Assembly (NCBI RefSeq): GCF_037126465.1
Contig: NC_088204.1
Coordinates: 21,148,804 to 21,212,803, forward strand
Origin: Ornithodoros turicata
Taxonomy: Eukaryota > Arthropoda > Arachnida > Ixodida > Argasidae
Length of the DNA: 64,000 nt
Direction of reading: 5' to 3'
Shown: in pieces, positions 22,736-36,280 of the stretch
How positions within the stretch are numbered: position 1 is the first letter of the stretch
Layout: each line of letters begins with the position of its first letter
Notes under the pieces: generated by a model
What the model saw: the letters and a program-made list of their open reading frames with translations, nothing else
What the model was told of the DNA's origin: nothing
The model's database searches: none
Position numbers and translations under genes: made by a program

Positions 22736-25700
22736 ACATAAGGCCTCGTTATAACGAAATCGCTTTCTTATTTTTTCTTTTTCTTTTCGAATTATCCTTT
22801 ATTGAAAATCCCACGCTGTTCCAACCGAAATGCATGCTTTTCGAATCCTAATATCCAAAGTGTTCTGTCAGCCGGCTGTGCTGAATGCGAAGAGTGAGCA
22901 GTAAGACCCTTCGTACGTCAAACCCAACTTTAGCCTTTTTTCTCTCTCTCTCTCTCTCTCTGCTTTTTCTTTGTTTGCTTGAATACTTTTTAAGGCCCCG
23001 GCGATGCTTCCGAGACTATAACCGTATAGTCAACAAAATTCTAGCTTCAGCCCCAGAGAAGCAGTGATACTGTCACTGCTTCTGTGGCACTTCAGTTTTC
23101 TCGATCGAATTCTCGATTGTATCGAACTTTTATTCCGGTCCCGTTGCCTCCGTCACGGAGTGTTTACTGCGATTCATACGAATTTTGTAGCAACGGCGAA
23201 AAAGGTAAGGGGCGTTACTTGAAAGGTATTGTGGTCCCTCGTCACCAGTGGAGTCTGGGCTGACCGCCGATTCACGCCCACCTTGGTTTCTCTCTCTCTC
23301 TGTCGTGGATTGTCTTACTTCAATGACTATATCGCCTTCGAGGCTCTAAATGTTCATTGAGACCAACGCAAGGCTGGACAAAGACGCATCAACCTTGTGT
23401 CTTTTGCGTTTGTCCTTCCTTTGCACCGGTTTCTGCAACGATAAAGCCAAGTCGCAGTCAAACGCTCGCGTTCGTCCTGATTCAGCTGCAGTGCGTACTT
23501 TTCATCAGTCTTGTAATAGCTCTCAACATTTAAAAAGAAGAAGAAGACCACCACCAACAACAACAACAACAACAATAATAATAAGTAAAAGAGAAGTGAT
23601 GATGGCGTGGGATGAAATGTGAAGACCAAGTTGTAAGATATACAATTCGGTGGAATCTGATAACTCTTCTTGCTTTTACCGCTTAGCATTCTGACCGTGT
23701 AGTAACTCAACTCTAATCGCGCAGACCCATTTCCAAATGGTTCACGTTTATCGCGATAACGTCATATAACAGCACGGCACCGGCACCGGCACTGCGCTGT
23801 CGTGCAGGACAAAGCGCTGTTTCGTAGGGCTTGTATATAGATGAAAAGTGACCATTTGCTACAAGCGGTCGGCTACACTGTAGACGCAGTCACAGATACA
23901 CATATGACGTCTATAGCGTGTTTACTGGAAAGCCTTCGTCGACCAGCAGCTGTTCGGAGTAAAGGCATTCAATAAGCTCGAGAGAAAGGCAAGAAAGCAT
24001 AAAGGAGGTTACGATCACGAAACAAGACACGACCTGCGAGTCGCACAGAGCAAGACCTGCCCAGGGAAAGCATGGAAGAACTGAGCCAGTTCAGAAACAT
24101 TCCAACTTAGCCTAACCCCCTGCACACCTTCCATAGTACCTTCCTTCTTTTTTTTCCTTCCACCAACCCGTGCACAGCATACTCTGCACGAGCCACAACA
24201 AGGTTAAAGCCGACCATCCGTTAGAGTGCAACTTTCCTTCTGCAACATTCTCTGAGCTCGCGTGATCCGAATGCAAGCACGCCTGAAGCAGCTTACGGAG
24301 CGGCACCGAAGCCAATGCCGACAATATACTATCCCCTTCCTCACTGTATAAGCAGGCGCACAAAACGCTTCTGGTAGCTGGCTGACTCGCCAAGCCCATA
24401 GATAAGGCTTACACTTCACCTTGCCACAGCCGCGGTTGCTTGTTTCACGGGCAACCTTTTTAACTCTGGCGTCCCGCTTAAAACACAAAGAAAGCAAACA
24501 CATAACGGGTCTATGGAGACATTCGTTTCCTCAGTTATCCTAGCGCGGCACGGTTCTTCGGGATGTTGTTTTTTTATTTTTATTTTTTATCGCTCACTTT
24601 CCTGGTAGTGAAAGCATGCGTAGCGCAGCTCCTGTCAGCTCCGCAGGATGGTGTGTTTTTTTGTTTCTTCTGCAGGAGCCAAAGAAAACTCAGTCATCGT
24701 ACCGTTTTCGCGATAAATAAAGTGTCTGGGTGTCTTTCATTATGTCTTTTTTTTTTTTAAGTTAGTGAGTGAGTGAGTGAGTGAGTGAGTGACGCGAAGA
24801 AAAGTGCCGTTTATAGAGAAAGTGATTTTTGATATTGATAGGTATAGCAGGAAGCCTCCAGGTTGAACGTTGTGACGTTATTTGATGGGAGGCGCGGGAT
24901 GTTGCCGCTTTCGGCTAAATCTTGCTGAAAGTGATGTCAGCTTGCTTTGCGTGTGCGTGTGTGTGTGTTCTGTCGTGGAATCACTTTTGGCTCGCTAAAT
25001 GTGAAATGATCGAGGAACTAGCGCGTGCTAGAGAGGAAGGAAACGAGGAGGTAAAGATCGCGCCGTTGCCAGCGCCGCGAGCGTAAAGTTGCCAGCTGAA
25101 CAGCTCGTTATAATTCCATGAAGATTTTTGAATTTGCGAACCTCCGTATACCTCGTATCACTATAGCGTGAGTTTCGAACCATTAGTACAAACAAGAAGA
25201 GAAAGAAAGAAATACAGCAAGTGAGAAAAAACATGCGAGATACAGGTTTGGGTTTCACTCGGAAATAGCACACATCTGTATTTACTCTAAGCTATGTTTG
25301 CACAAAAAAAAAAAAAAAAAAAAACGGAAGATAAGAAGAGAGGATGGAGGTCATGTTGCCAAACGGTCTCTCGCGGCGTTTTTCGGGTCTGTTTCTCCGG
25401 ATGCGATTTGGAGCGAAAATTTAATTACAGTATAGAGAGTGAACTTTCCCTTCAGGAGAACCCTAAGGGTGGGAAAAATTAATCCGCAGACGAATTGTCC
25501 TGGTGTCGCTCACAGTGACCACAATCGTCTCAATATCATTTACTGTGAGGACGGTACACAGAAGACAGTGAAGAGTCGGCCTTGTATTCCATGTTCATGA
25601 TGCCTGGGATTCCGGTAACGGAGCAGTGTCTTGAATCCTGCCTGACTAAGGCTTCTACGTCTCGCTCTCTCTCCCCTCTCTTTTGTGTTTGTTTGTTTTT

Positions 25701-26974
25701 TCGGGGGGGGGGGGGGGGAGTGTAGAAAAGAAACAACCCGTAATCTGATCCCTGTCATAACAACCGCTCTCACATACGCTCAAGATGTCAATACATTCAC
25801 AAGTACACCGCTCTTCTCTACTTTTTTTTTACCCGTTTCAACTTCGTTCCTGGCTTCCTCAAAATGTATACACAAACAAGGCCCAAAGTGACTACTCATC
25901 ATCGACTAGTTCCTCTCAAGAACGCAGCACGTTATAATTAGCGTATCGTTACGAGTGCAGAGAGAGAGAGAGAGGGGGGGGAGGGGGGTCCTTATCACGC
26001 ATCTGTCCCCGTTATTATTGTAGAGGGCCATCACGCGGAAGCCGGAAAATCTCGGAGCGACAAGTGTGTAGAGATGGGCGCGCCTCGAGTACGAGGATCA
26101 CTTCCCCTTTAATTTAAGCCAGCATACCGCGTGAAGCTATAAATGGTTGTGGTATTTCAAGGTGCATTCCTTTCACTGCGTATTGGTATCGGATGGAACA
26201 CAAGAATGAGGCAAGTCGTGTTGTGGGAACAATTTTCTCTGTTTCCTTGCGGTCGTTTCTGCTATGATGGGCAGGAGCAGAGGTGCTTTTTTCTCTTTTC
26301 ATGATTATGCGATGAGTATGTATGTCATGAACTTTTCGCGTACTCGCTGATTCGCGCGTTTCGGCCAACTTTTTTGGACAGATTCGCAAAGCTTCGCAGC
26401 CTTCATCTTTAGTTAGAAGTAGTTCAGTTAGAAACTTTCGTTAGAAATACTGTTGTTGATATAGCCTTTGTAACTGGCAATATTCAGCGTGAAATAAAAT
26501 GTTAAGAATGTGCTGCACGCGAACGAAAATTTATGACGTCTGTTGCAACGTCGTTGTTGCGAGAACTCGCTATATGTGTGGTGCTATACAGCTATTTCCA
26601 AGGTTTTTCACCAGGCTAGGAAAAGCTCAACTAAACACACTCTGACTTATTAAATATGCTTACAGCTTCAAATATACATACTACATCAATACGTGGCAGG
26701 TGTTGGACCTCTGAAAATATTGTCAATCTGACGCGGATGCGCAATGCAGACGGGCATCAGCGAACTGTTGAAATGAAAGGTGGAATTTTGGCGAGACTTT
26801 GCCAACTCGAAATCCGACAGGTTCATGACATCACTACTGAAGCATCACGATACTACGTTTATTTATTGTTCAGGTACCCAAAGGCACACGATATACACGT
26901 AAAGCGCGGAAATACACAGACTTTATCCTGGAGAAACCAAGTGAGACAATATAATAAGTGAGAGAGTGAGTTTG
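22736..26974. other. No gene recognised; microsatellites
   Basis: Contains (GTGA)n at 24764-24792, CT and poly-G tracts, and A/T-rich low-complexity stretches. None of the open frames has a family match or paired splice sites. Confidence 0.4.
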
Positions 26975-27121
26975 AGTGCATCGTACGCTATGGCTTTTGC
27001 GTACGTAAGGGATGGCGTAGTGGTTCTGCGCACTGCGCGAAGCTCTCTTTATGTTTTGCGCGTGCGCAGAACCAAGAACGCTATCTCTTACGTACGCAAA
27101 GACAATAGCGCACGATGCACT
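26975..27121. mobile_element. 147-bp palindromic MITE
   Basis: AGTGCATCGTACGCTAT on the left; the reverse complement of the right end is AGTGCATCGTGCGCTAT. TTTTGCGTACGTAAG pairs with CTTACGTACGCAAAG further in, and GGTTCTGCGCAC with GTGCGCAGAACC. Nearly the whole element is one hairpin. Confidence 0.75.
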
Positions 27122-27357
27122 AAAACTATCTATTGACATAACAGGGAACTCAGAGGTAAAGAGATGTGACAAGCCGTCACGGAAAATGTGATCATATATA
27201 CCAACACAGGTGAAAAATGTGTCGGTGGCTGATATGCGTGAAGGTTGTAATCACTAAGAGCATATGTTTCTTCTTGTTATTTATTGTTTTCTTTTTCTTT
27301 TCTTTTTTTTTTTTTTTGCCAACAGAAGCTACGTCCACGTGACTTTTTTGTTTGTTT

Positions 27358-27487
27358 GCGTGTTCGCGCCGCGAAGCAACTGTGGCTATGAGCGGCAAAC
27401 AGATGTGGACAGATGAAGAGAGGACAGCAGGAAGGAGTGGGGGACAGGGGGGGGTAGTATGCGTCCTGGGCCGACTTCAGGGGGGGA
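27358..27487 (-). mobile_element. SINE fragment, 5'-truncated
   Basis: GCGCCGCGAAGCAACTGTGG to GGCCGACTTCAGGGGGG in minus orientation; it stops abruptly before the tRNA-derived head. Confidence 0.8.
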
Positions 27488-27968
27488 ACAGGCCATCAGA
27501 AATGTAATGAAATACGAAGACATGCTATACAGTGTGTTGACGATGATGAAACGGCAGTTAATACACATCCTTATATACTTTCGGATGTGTTATATGCAAG
27601 GATATCAGAGTTATTATTTTAAAAAGAGAGACAGAGTGAGTTTTTTCAAAGTTGCGAGATGAGGGGAAAATCAAACGGTTCATTTAGTAGGGGCGAACAG
27701 TTATTGCACGGGATTGTGAAAAAGGTGTCCCAAATGAGGGCATGATTGAGGGCGATGTTATTGGGGGAAGGATAAAGATGATATGCCACATGTTTGTTGG
27801 ATTTGCGTGTTATTGGATTTTGATGGATTTGGATCGGATTGGAAACGACAGGTACAAAACGCAGGGAAAACAAGTAGGATTGTTCCATTTTTAATATTTC
27901 GAAATTAATGAGCAGCATCTCAACACCATATAGAGGACATTTGGGATAACACGGTGTGCTTTTTTTAA

Positions 27969-28124
27969 ATTCCGTGTTAGCACCGCGAAGCAACTGTGGC
28001 TATAAGCGGCGTCCGGACGTGGACAGACGGAGAGAGAACAGCAGGGGGATTCGAACCCGCGTCACCTCCCAGTCTCTGCGTGGAAGGCGATCATCCTAAC
28101 CACCATATGCCAAGGGAGCTGGTG
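27969..28124 (-). mobile_element. SINE with internal deletion
   Basis: Tail and tRNA head are both present, but AACAGCAGG joins directly to GGGATTCGAACCCG, removing the central 120 bp or so. The head runs to CCAGCTCCCTTGGCATATGG. Confidence 0.85.
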
Positions 28125-29521
28125 GGTGCTCTTTTTTTTTTTACATAAAAGTGTACCATCTTATTGCGATGGCCACGGGTACCTGATAATGCGGTACCAT
28201 ATACCGGGTGGGAGCAGAATGTATGCTGCTGCGTTTTGAACGAGCCTCCGTTCTGAACCAATAAATTTAAAACAAACCCCGACTATAGCACCGTACTCAA
28301 AATACTTTTCGTACTTTATTATCTTACTCGTCTGTGCTTTTCTCGAACGGTATTTGTACTTTATTTCAAATACTTCTTTTTTAGTATTTTCTACTCAATA
28401 CTCTGATTACTTCTCGGTCTTCTAACCATGTTCAGTTTCCCAACTGTTGTCCGCGTCCATTCCCTCCCACGTTACCTTAACTGTCTGACTTCTGTTACTG
28501 TGTTATGACCTCAAAGTCCAGTTTCCTATTTGTCTTCCCCGGGAGCTTTGCGTTTCGCTCAACAACATATTGGTCCAGTGTAGGCTGCGTTTGCTCAAGT
28601 GGATTGCTTCGCAAGTAAAGCGCGAGGAAGGCTGACTTTGGGGGCTCGGGCGGGGGGGGGGGGGGGGGGGGGGGTTGCGTAATGCGACTCCTACGACGCC
28701 CGATAATACCTGTGCTTGCATAAAAAGCAATTGGTATCTATGTGATGACCAACACTCAAGCATCTCAAATGTATCCCAGATGCTTACTGATATATTCCCT
28801 ACTTAACACAATTGGTTTCTTTTCCAACTATTTGTACTCTTTCTCAAGTACATTTTCCCTTCAGTATATTTAGTATCGTAATTTAGGGGTATACATCTGA
28901 ATTACCGTCAAATGCGTGTCTATAATTTGCGAGGCGTACATACGCGAGGAATTTCGCGCTACGTTTCCCCCAAGGAAAAATCATTGACACTTTCACGCGA
29001 GGCGTACATGCGTTTTATATCGCGGCGGCGAGAAAACAAAATGAAGCAGGACAAGGTCGCATACGCCTGCATGCATTTTAGGTTCTCCGAAAAAGGGGGA
29101 GAAAAGAAAAAGCGCGGTATACACAATTGACGCGCAAAAGAAGAACAATGGAAAGCACACTGTTATTAGCATAATAATGTTGTTACGCTCATGTCGACTC
29201 GGGAAGCCGCGATAGCTCGCATCGCTTTCTCGCTCCAAACTAGCCCCATGTAGTTTCTTTCTTTCCTTCTTCTTCTTTCTTCCGAGAACAAAGACGAATA
29301 ATTTTCTAGAAGATTGCGGGAGAAAAATACGAGCGGAAAACGAAAGGGGGGGAGGAACACGAGGTGCGCGTAAAAGAGTAATGAGGCCGCGATGGAACGA
29401 AAATTTTATTAGCACCGGGCGGATTATACCAATTAAGATTATCCCCCCCCCCCCCCCTCGGAGAAGTCGTTTCCTTGGGGGAAGGAACACACCGGTGGAA
29501 ATATCCTTCCTCCTTGACTGT
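28125..29521. other. No gene; TACTTTT-rich hAT-like debris and poly-G tract
   Basis: 28290-28440 and 28790-28890 carry repeated TACTTTATT / AGTATTTTCTACTCAATAC motifs seen in some hAT elements, split by sequence with a 23-G tract at 28652-28674. Confidence 0.4.
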
Positions 29522-29880
29522 TACCGCGTATTATTCACACGAGCGACATCCTCACGGAATATTCCAGTGGAAGAAAATGCGAAAACACAGCTCACAAAGC
29601 CTAGGTTCCGTCCCGTGTTATGTTGAGCATTCACACGGTGCCGGAATATCGGGAGTGGCGTACTGCGCATTTAGCAGACGACACCGTCGATCAGCGTGTC
29701 TTCCTGTCGTCTGCTACGGAACATCTTCTGGCTCTGTAGCAGGATATTCCCCACGGTTAGCAGCGTACGTGAAGATACGACGTTGAGCGCTCGCGCTCAC
29801 GTGACAGCAGAAAGCTATGACGTTTTTCGCATCTTCCACTGGAGTATTCTGGGGAATGTCGCTCGTGTGGATACACGGTC
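29522..29880. mobile_element. Foldback element with GCAGACGAC pair inside
   Basis: Left arm TATTCACACGAGCGACATCC ... TTCCAGTGGAAG; reverse complement of the right arm TATCCACACGAGCGACATTC ... CTCCAGTGGAAG. Inverted GCAGACGAC copies lie at 29674 and 29706 near the centre. Confidence 0.65.
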
Positions 29881-32038
29881 AGTTTTCAATTGGAACTTTC
29901 TTCGGTTGATCTTTCACGAACTTCTTGATTGTTGCCCTTAAAGTGCCACTATATACTGACGAGAATACAGACTGAATGCAGTACGACAGGTAGATTGCAA
30001 TGATATGATGGCGTAGGTTTAGAATCCTGGTAAACACTAGCGCGCAATTACTTATGCTTCGATCGTTCTTTTGCGCTTGGAGCAGCTGGGTAAATTGGCC
30101 CCAAACGAAATTCACTTCAGCTCAGTCCCTTCTGTTATTGGGTCACACGGGTTGTACTGCGCGAACATATTAGTGGAGCACCATTGGAGAAAACGCGGCT
30201 ACAGAGATGGCGGGGTGATGACGGAATCAACTAACATTGAAACGTCGATCCGCAGGGGCTCACAATAGGGTAATCACATTGGTCACATATTCGCCTTTTT
30301 TTTTTTCGACGTGCAAGGTGGCGGTGGCTAACGTCCATAAGGAACATCCTGAGATTGAGGAAGAGAGACGGACACGACGAGAACCTCAAAAACGGCTATG
30401 TTGATTACATAATACACTTCTTGGGAACATTACTCGAGAGCCATCTTTTACCTACACTGGACAGTCGAGAACCTTCCCTTCTCCACGAGTATTTATTTCT
30501 TGTGTTATGCAGTATTGAGCCTTCAGCTGTGTTTGAGATTCTCCTCGTGTTTGTCTCTTTTCCTCCTTCTCACGCTTTCCTGAGTATTGATGTGACAGTC
30601 TGTGTTCGCGATATACAGTCATTCTTCATATAAGCCAGTTCTAATCTTTCTTTCTAGATGTAATAAATGTACTATTTTCTAATTCTTTCGTTTGCTTACT
30701 TTAAGCTTCACGCGAAACGCTATCGTGCGCAACTTGACGCTATAAATGCGCAACTTTGTTTGGGACGGCGCATCGTCGCAACGTTGCATGCTAGCTATGC
30801 GTTCGAGTCTCGCTATCTTTTAAACACGTGTGAACGTTAGGTCCATACAGGTGCAAGAGCGAGTCGAAAAAAAAAAGAAAGAAAGAAAAGAACACGGAAA
30901 ATGCTTACACTGTCGCATGCTGATGAAAAAAAAAAAAAAAAGTCCCCCAAAACGCCTAAATATTTTTCACCGCAACGAAGTTCTATCATTGCATGCATTG
31001 GAGAGTCAATGCGAAGCGTGGTTTCATGTCGAAAGCAACGTAACATAAAAGCAAAAATAAACTCAGACGTACGTCGAAACCATCAGGTAAAATAAAGATA
31101 AGAAACAAAGAAGGAATACTTTTCTGTGTGTCCTTGACTGTCGATTCGTTCTTCTAGTTCATGTATACAAGGAGGCCACTTTCGCAAGTCGAGCACATCT
31201 CAAAAACCCTTTTGTGTAGAAGGAGAAGAAGCAAAAAAGAAAAAAAAGTGTTTCAAACCGACCGACCGCCTTGAAGCTCGATGAAAGGTGGGCTTTTGTT
31301 TTGAAGGGTTGACCTTAGCGTGGGCCACAACAATAGCGCTCGCGGCCCTTTCAAGTCGCCATAAAGTGAAGGCTTGATTCGCGGCGATGCGTCCCGCCCG
31401 TTCTCCTCTGTTTTGTACTTAATTTACGGTGGTACCACCGCGATGAACCTATCATTTATTTTGCTTTCTTTCCTCGTCGTGCCCAGTTCCTCCCGCGAGG
31501 AACTGGGACGGCGGCGCTCTCGTCCAACTGCTGGAATGGGTAGCGAGAAAGACCGTTCGGACAGCCACACGAAGCTCTCTTTGTTTCTCCCTATAGATGT
31601 CAGCGCCACGAGCGGTCCGTCTCACGATTCTGCCCTCTGACGTCACGAACCGGCGGACCGGTGACACCTAACGAGGGTTTCAGCGGTGTTACGCTATCCT
31701 CATAGGTGATCTCACACTGAACGTCGGAAACAACGGCGAGCGTGATCGAGTCACCGTTAGGAAAGGTTCGGCCGTTTCCGTTTCTCGTCTTCAGAGTGTT
31801 ATACGCGGGAAATGTCCTTTTATGTTCTACGACTCCTTTCCAGGAAGACAGAAACGGTCGAGGGCAAATGGTCTCACAGATTGGCCACATGATACTTAGA
31901 AACACAGCCGCTTTTTATATACACGTCTTTTTCTTTTTTTTTTGATTAGGTACAGACCACCAGCAACGGGGGTAGAGTATCGTCCATGGCGATGAAACTC
32001 CCCATTCATCGTCTTGTAATAAAGTTGTTGTTATTAGA
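29881..32038. other. No gene recognised
   Basis: Low-complexity A-tracts, and a short perfect hairpin CCCAGTTCCTC/GAGGAACTGGG near 31482-31507. No conserved coding. Confidence 0.4.
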
Positions 32039-32039
32039 T

Positions 32040-33075
32040 ACAAAATTTTTATTAAAAAGCCATGAAGGCAGCATAGGTGTCGTTTTTGCAGTTTAGTTCT
32101 ACGGATACGGACGGATGGACACACACACCGAGACAGAGAGAGACGATGATGAGATGAGGCTGATACCGGCCAGCAGGCTGGGCGCTGCCCCAGTGCCATT
32201 TGTAGATAGTGAGAGATGATGATGGAGATGAGGAGTCAGGTGATCAAAGCAGGGTGGAAAGGCCTGTTGATGACAGAAAATCCCAAAGATGACGGAGACC
32301 TACGGCCAGGCTGACATCCTCTCGAAGAAAGTATGCAACTACAAGATGACTATTTACCTAAAATTCATTAATGAACTCTTTAATTAGGGGATTTCGGACA
32401 AAAGCGGGAGACCAGAATGAGAGACCGTCCTAGTTGAAAGCCATTCCACGTTTTAAAAATCCTGAAACACGCACCTGCGTTAAGATATCCACCCCCGAAC
32501 CACTCCTTCTCCGAACTCAGACCGAAAATAAAGTTGTTCCACCCCCGAATTTTGATATGCAAATGAGCCGAAGCCGAAACCGCGAGGACCTGGAACGCAA
32601 GGGGGTACAGCCCTCATTTCACGTCAGAGGGCCACGTGATTTGGAGCAATGGAGATGATTGGAGTAGGCGGTGCCGACCTGCGGGCCAGATAACCCGCTT
32701 TCCCGCCCAGATAAGCCTCTGTCGGCGACGGTGATGCGCTTCTCAGGCGAGGTTTTTCAGTTTCGGCTCATTTGCATATCAAAATTCGGGGGTGGATATC
32801 TTCACGCACGTGCCTGTTTCAGGATTTTTTGAACGTGTAATGGCTTTCAATTACGATGGTCTCTCATTCTGATCTCCGGCTCTTGCCTGAAAATCCCCTA
32901 ATTAAAGAGTTCATTAATGAATTTTAGTGTACTGTCATCTTGTAGTTGCATACTTTCTTCGGTAGGATGTCAGCTTGGCCGTAGAATTCAACTGCAAAGA
33001 CGCCATCTATTTTGCTCTGCTAGTTTTTTTAAATAAAACTTATGTAACGAATAAAAATGAACACCCTGTATAGCC
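32040..33075. mobile_element. Long-terminal-inverted-repeat foldback element, copy 2
   Basis: Right end (reverse complement): TATACAGGGTGTTCATTTTT, then TTTATTTAAAAAAACTAGCA. The arms share TTCATTAATGAACTCTTTAA, TAGGGGATTT, GAGAGACC and TCCACCCCCGAATTTTGATA. The left arm is split by about 200 bp of foreign sequence (32105-32305). The interior is non-coding. Confidence 0.78.
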
Positions 33076-35711
33076 GAAGGCATGTTACAATGACATCTCG
33101 CGCGGACGTAAAATGACACGCAGTATTCACACAAGAACTCACATGTAAACTCTGTACCCTACAACACTGTAATTTTGTGCACCGAGCAGCTTTTGCGCCA
33201 ATAAACTCAAATCCTCATCAACACAACGTATAATACGTATTGCTACTTCATCAGGAACACGAGTCAATTTTCGCAACCATTTTATGGGCTACCGGTTTTC
33301 AAAGTGACGACCTCCTCTCGTCTAGAAGGTACAAGAAATGCTGTTAAAGGAAAATTTATTAAACGAAAGAACGGAATGAACTGCTACTATGAAATCCTAT
33401 GTGGTACTGTCACCTAGCGATGTAGAGGAATTATCACCGTGGGAGCACCGCGTAAAGTGTGCCTCTGTCCTCAAGTTTAACCGAACTGGCATCTTTCTGC
33501 TCACGGGCAAGATAATTTTCTCAACCTCTCAAATTGCATTTACAAAAGGGACGTGTTTAGAGTGGCAGTACTTCATTCGTAAATCCCATGATCCGGAGTA
33601 TCCCCGGAGTATATATTGCGTGTACTGCGTCATTTATACGTAAATACCCCAATGAAATAAGAAAACGTTCGAGTCAATCCACTGCCACACATCAGCAACA
33701 GCATATTCAAAGCATTTAACATAGGGAAAAATTAAGTATGTATACATCCGCATTAATAAAAAAAATTAATAGCCTCGTGTCCCGTCGAGAGATTTGCTGA
33801 TTGGTTCCAAGCACGCCGAGGCCTATTCATAGGTCAAACGACAGTTTTCCTTCGACGATGTTTTCCCCTTGTCTTCGACGTGTTTGCAATCTGGCTTGGC
33901 CCTGCGAGAACATCTTAACAAACGGCATATTTGTATCGCATAAACGGAAAGAAAAATAATGTGAACCGCATGGACCGGTTTCGAGAGAATCACTGTGGAC
34001 GGGTCAGGCGCACAGAGAAAGTATTATATGGCATGGGAAACCTGTCATGACAAGTTCACTATCTGTATCCATACTCATTATGTATGCGCAGCGACCCCTT
34101 TTTTTTACTAGCAGTATGGTGAAGACTCTGTCGTAAGGTCAGAAGATTTACTTTCGTATACCGAGGGCGTATTGGTATACCACGTTTCGTCGAATAAAGT
34201 TGTTAGAAAGGCAGCTTCGATCACCTATACTTGCTCTTTGTGTGATTGGAATGCATTACCGATAATTTTTATCGAATCTTCGAGGCTAAATCGTGGGAGT
34301 TTAGCTGGTAGAGGCCGTACAATGTGGGTTTCACCGAACGCGTTTGGGATGTTGATAAATATTCATCGCGGAAACGTCGTAGAATGTACAGCAATGTATG
34401 AATAGTGTCGCGAAATGGTCCACAATCCCCTCGTCCTGAGCCTTTTGCTTCAATCATTCAGACGTTATGCAATACTACGACATCTTTCGAGGACATCCAT
34501 AATTTAAACAACACCACCAAAACGCACAATAAAACTGGATATGTCAGCGTGCGTATAACCTATTTCTAGAATAGACCCAACATACGACACAAAATGCCCC
34601 GTATATTAGCCGTATCGCAAACTTCTTTCCCGACCTGGCGACTCCAGTGGAACCACAGCCTTCGGACTTTGTAAGTCCTTTCAACAAGATCCGCTTGTAC
34701 AACGCCCCTTTCGTCGCTGTTAAGCTGCTTGAACAGCTGTCCGATGTGTGATCAACGTCAAGCTTCTTTTTTTCCCACAGCGCACGCGAAGCAAAAGGAA
34801 AATTATGCACGTCGTGAGCCGGCCCATTAGCATTTGAGGACACTGGCGACAATAGGTCGTCAGCGACAGGCCTCATACGAAGGTATAGCTCTGACTTCCA
34901 CCCTGCATTCCATTATGCGTACCTCATTCACGCAAAATGACTGTAATTCGTTTTAGACCCGAATGAGGCAATGTCTACCCCCCGTTTAAATTGATTACCG
35001 TCGGGAGGAACGCTTTACTAACGGAAGCGGTTTTGTTAGATTGATATTTTTTCTGATAACTGATGAGGCCGGAGACTTTATACGCACTAGAAATCTCGAA
35101 TAATATGGAGGTACCCGCGCGAGAATAAAGGTCACATTATGACGTAGATTAGATTAGATTATAAACACAAAGAAAAAATGGAAACGTAGGTCGCATTATA
35201 GCGTACTCAAACGCGTTAAAATTAAAGACGTTAAATGCGGATAAAAATTTTGTACAAGTAGTTCCACGTGGCTATGTTGTGCATATAGTGTCACTTCCGG
35301 GTACCAACACTGCTGTTACAATACACTATACAGATGCGCGTCTATTCGAAGTATTGGAGCCCTCTATCACAGCCATGGAAGCCCCTTCTTCACAGTTAGC
35401 TTCGGTGCCTAACAATCCAGGGTGCCTGAAAGGGGAGAGTGGCACACCTTTAATCCGGCACATTCCCTGGGTTGCTTGCAACGCTCTAATTAACAATGTG
35501 CTTCGAAGCGTTTTATTTCGAGGCAAAAGCTGTCCCCATACCTTAATTGGAGTGCAAGGGATATATTTCGCAATGCAACGCCGCGCACCAATACGCTGCA
35601 CGATGACGATGCACAACCATATACTTATATCGGGTTGCTTATCTGTTCTTCATAGTTAGGAAGTACGCGTGCGTCAGCTATCGGACAGGTCTTACGTTTA
35701 TTTTATTTTTT
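33076..35711. other. No gene recognised
   Basis: Open frames at 33389-33643 and 35279-35659 were examined and show neither family motifs nor splice context. Confidence 0.4.
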
Positions 35712-35760
35712 AAATTCTGGGTTAGCGCCGCGAAGCAACTGTGGCTTTGAGCGGCGACAG
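35712..35760 (-). mobile_element. SINE tail fragment
   Basis: TTAGCGCCGCGAAGCAACTG TGGCTTTGAGCGGCG in minus orientation, then unrelated sequence. Confidence 0.75.
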
Positions 35761-36120
35761 CTCTTATGTAGTATAGTATTGCACAGCGTGTATACGCGGT
35801 GACAATCCCGTACTCTGCAGCAATGAAATACGTGTTTAGAAACAAACAAACAAACAAATATATGTTAATTATAAGTCTAAATGGAAGGATTTGTTTATAC
35901 ACAAAGCCTCCTCATCTATACAAAGCGTACTGGAATTGCTGAGCCAATTGCCTGATTCCTTTGGAGCCGATAACATCACGTTGCTGATATCTGATTGACT
36001 GACAGTGATACGGAGACGGAACCAGAGGGGCGCTTACGATTTCATAAAACTCCCTAATACACTGGCAACATTGCGTCTATGGATAAATACGGGCAAAGCG
36101 AGAGGTTGACAGCTCGAAAT

Positions 36121-36280
36121 TACCGAATTTTTGGTACATCGGAAGAACTCTACGAAGCTATAGCTTAGCTACCAAGCTTAGCAATGTGATGTCACCTGCT
36201 TCAAAGAAGCACGACGATTGGCTTATCGTGTTTTCCAAACTGTTATCGTGAACACCTTCCGATGTACTAAAAACTCGCTA
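36121..36280. mobile_element. 160-bp foldback MITE
   Basis: CGAATTTTTGGTACATCGGA on the left pairs with TCCGATGTACTAAAAACTCG on the right; the interior has further short inverted pieces (AAGCTATAGCTT). Confidence 0.6.
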
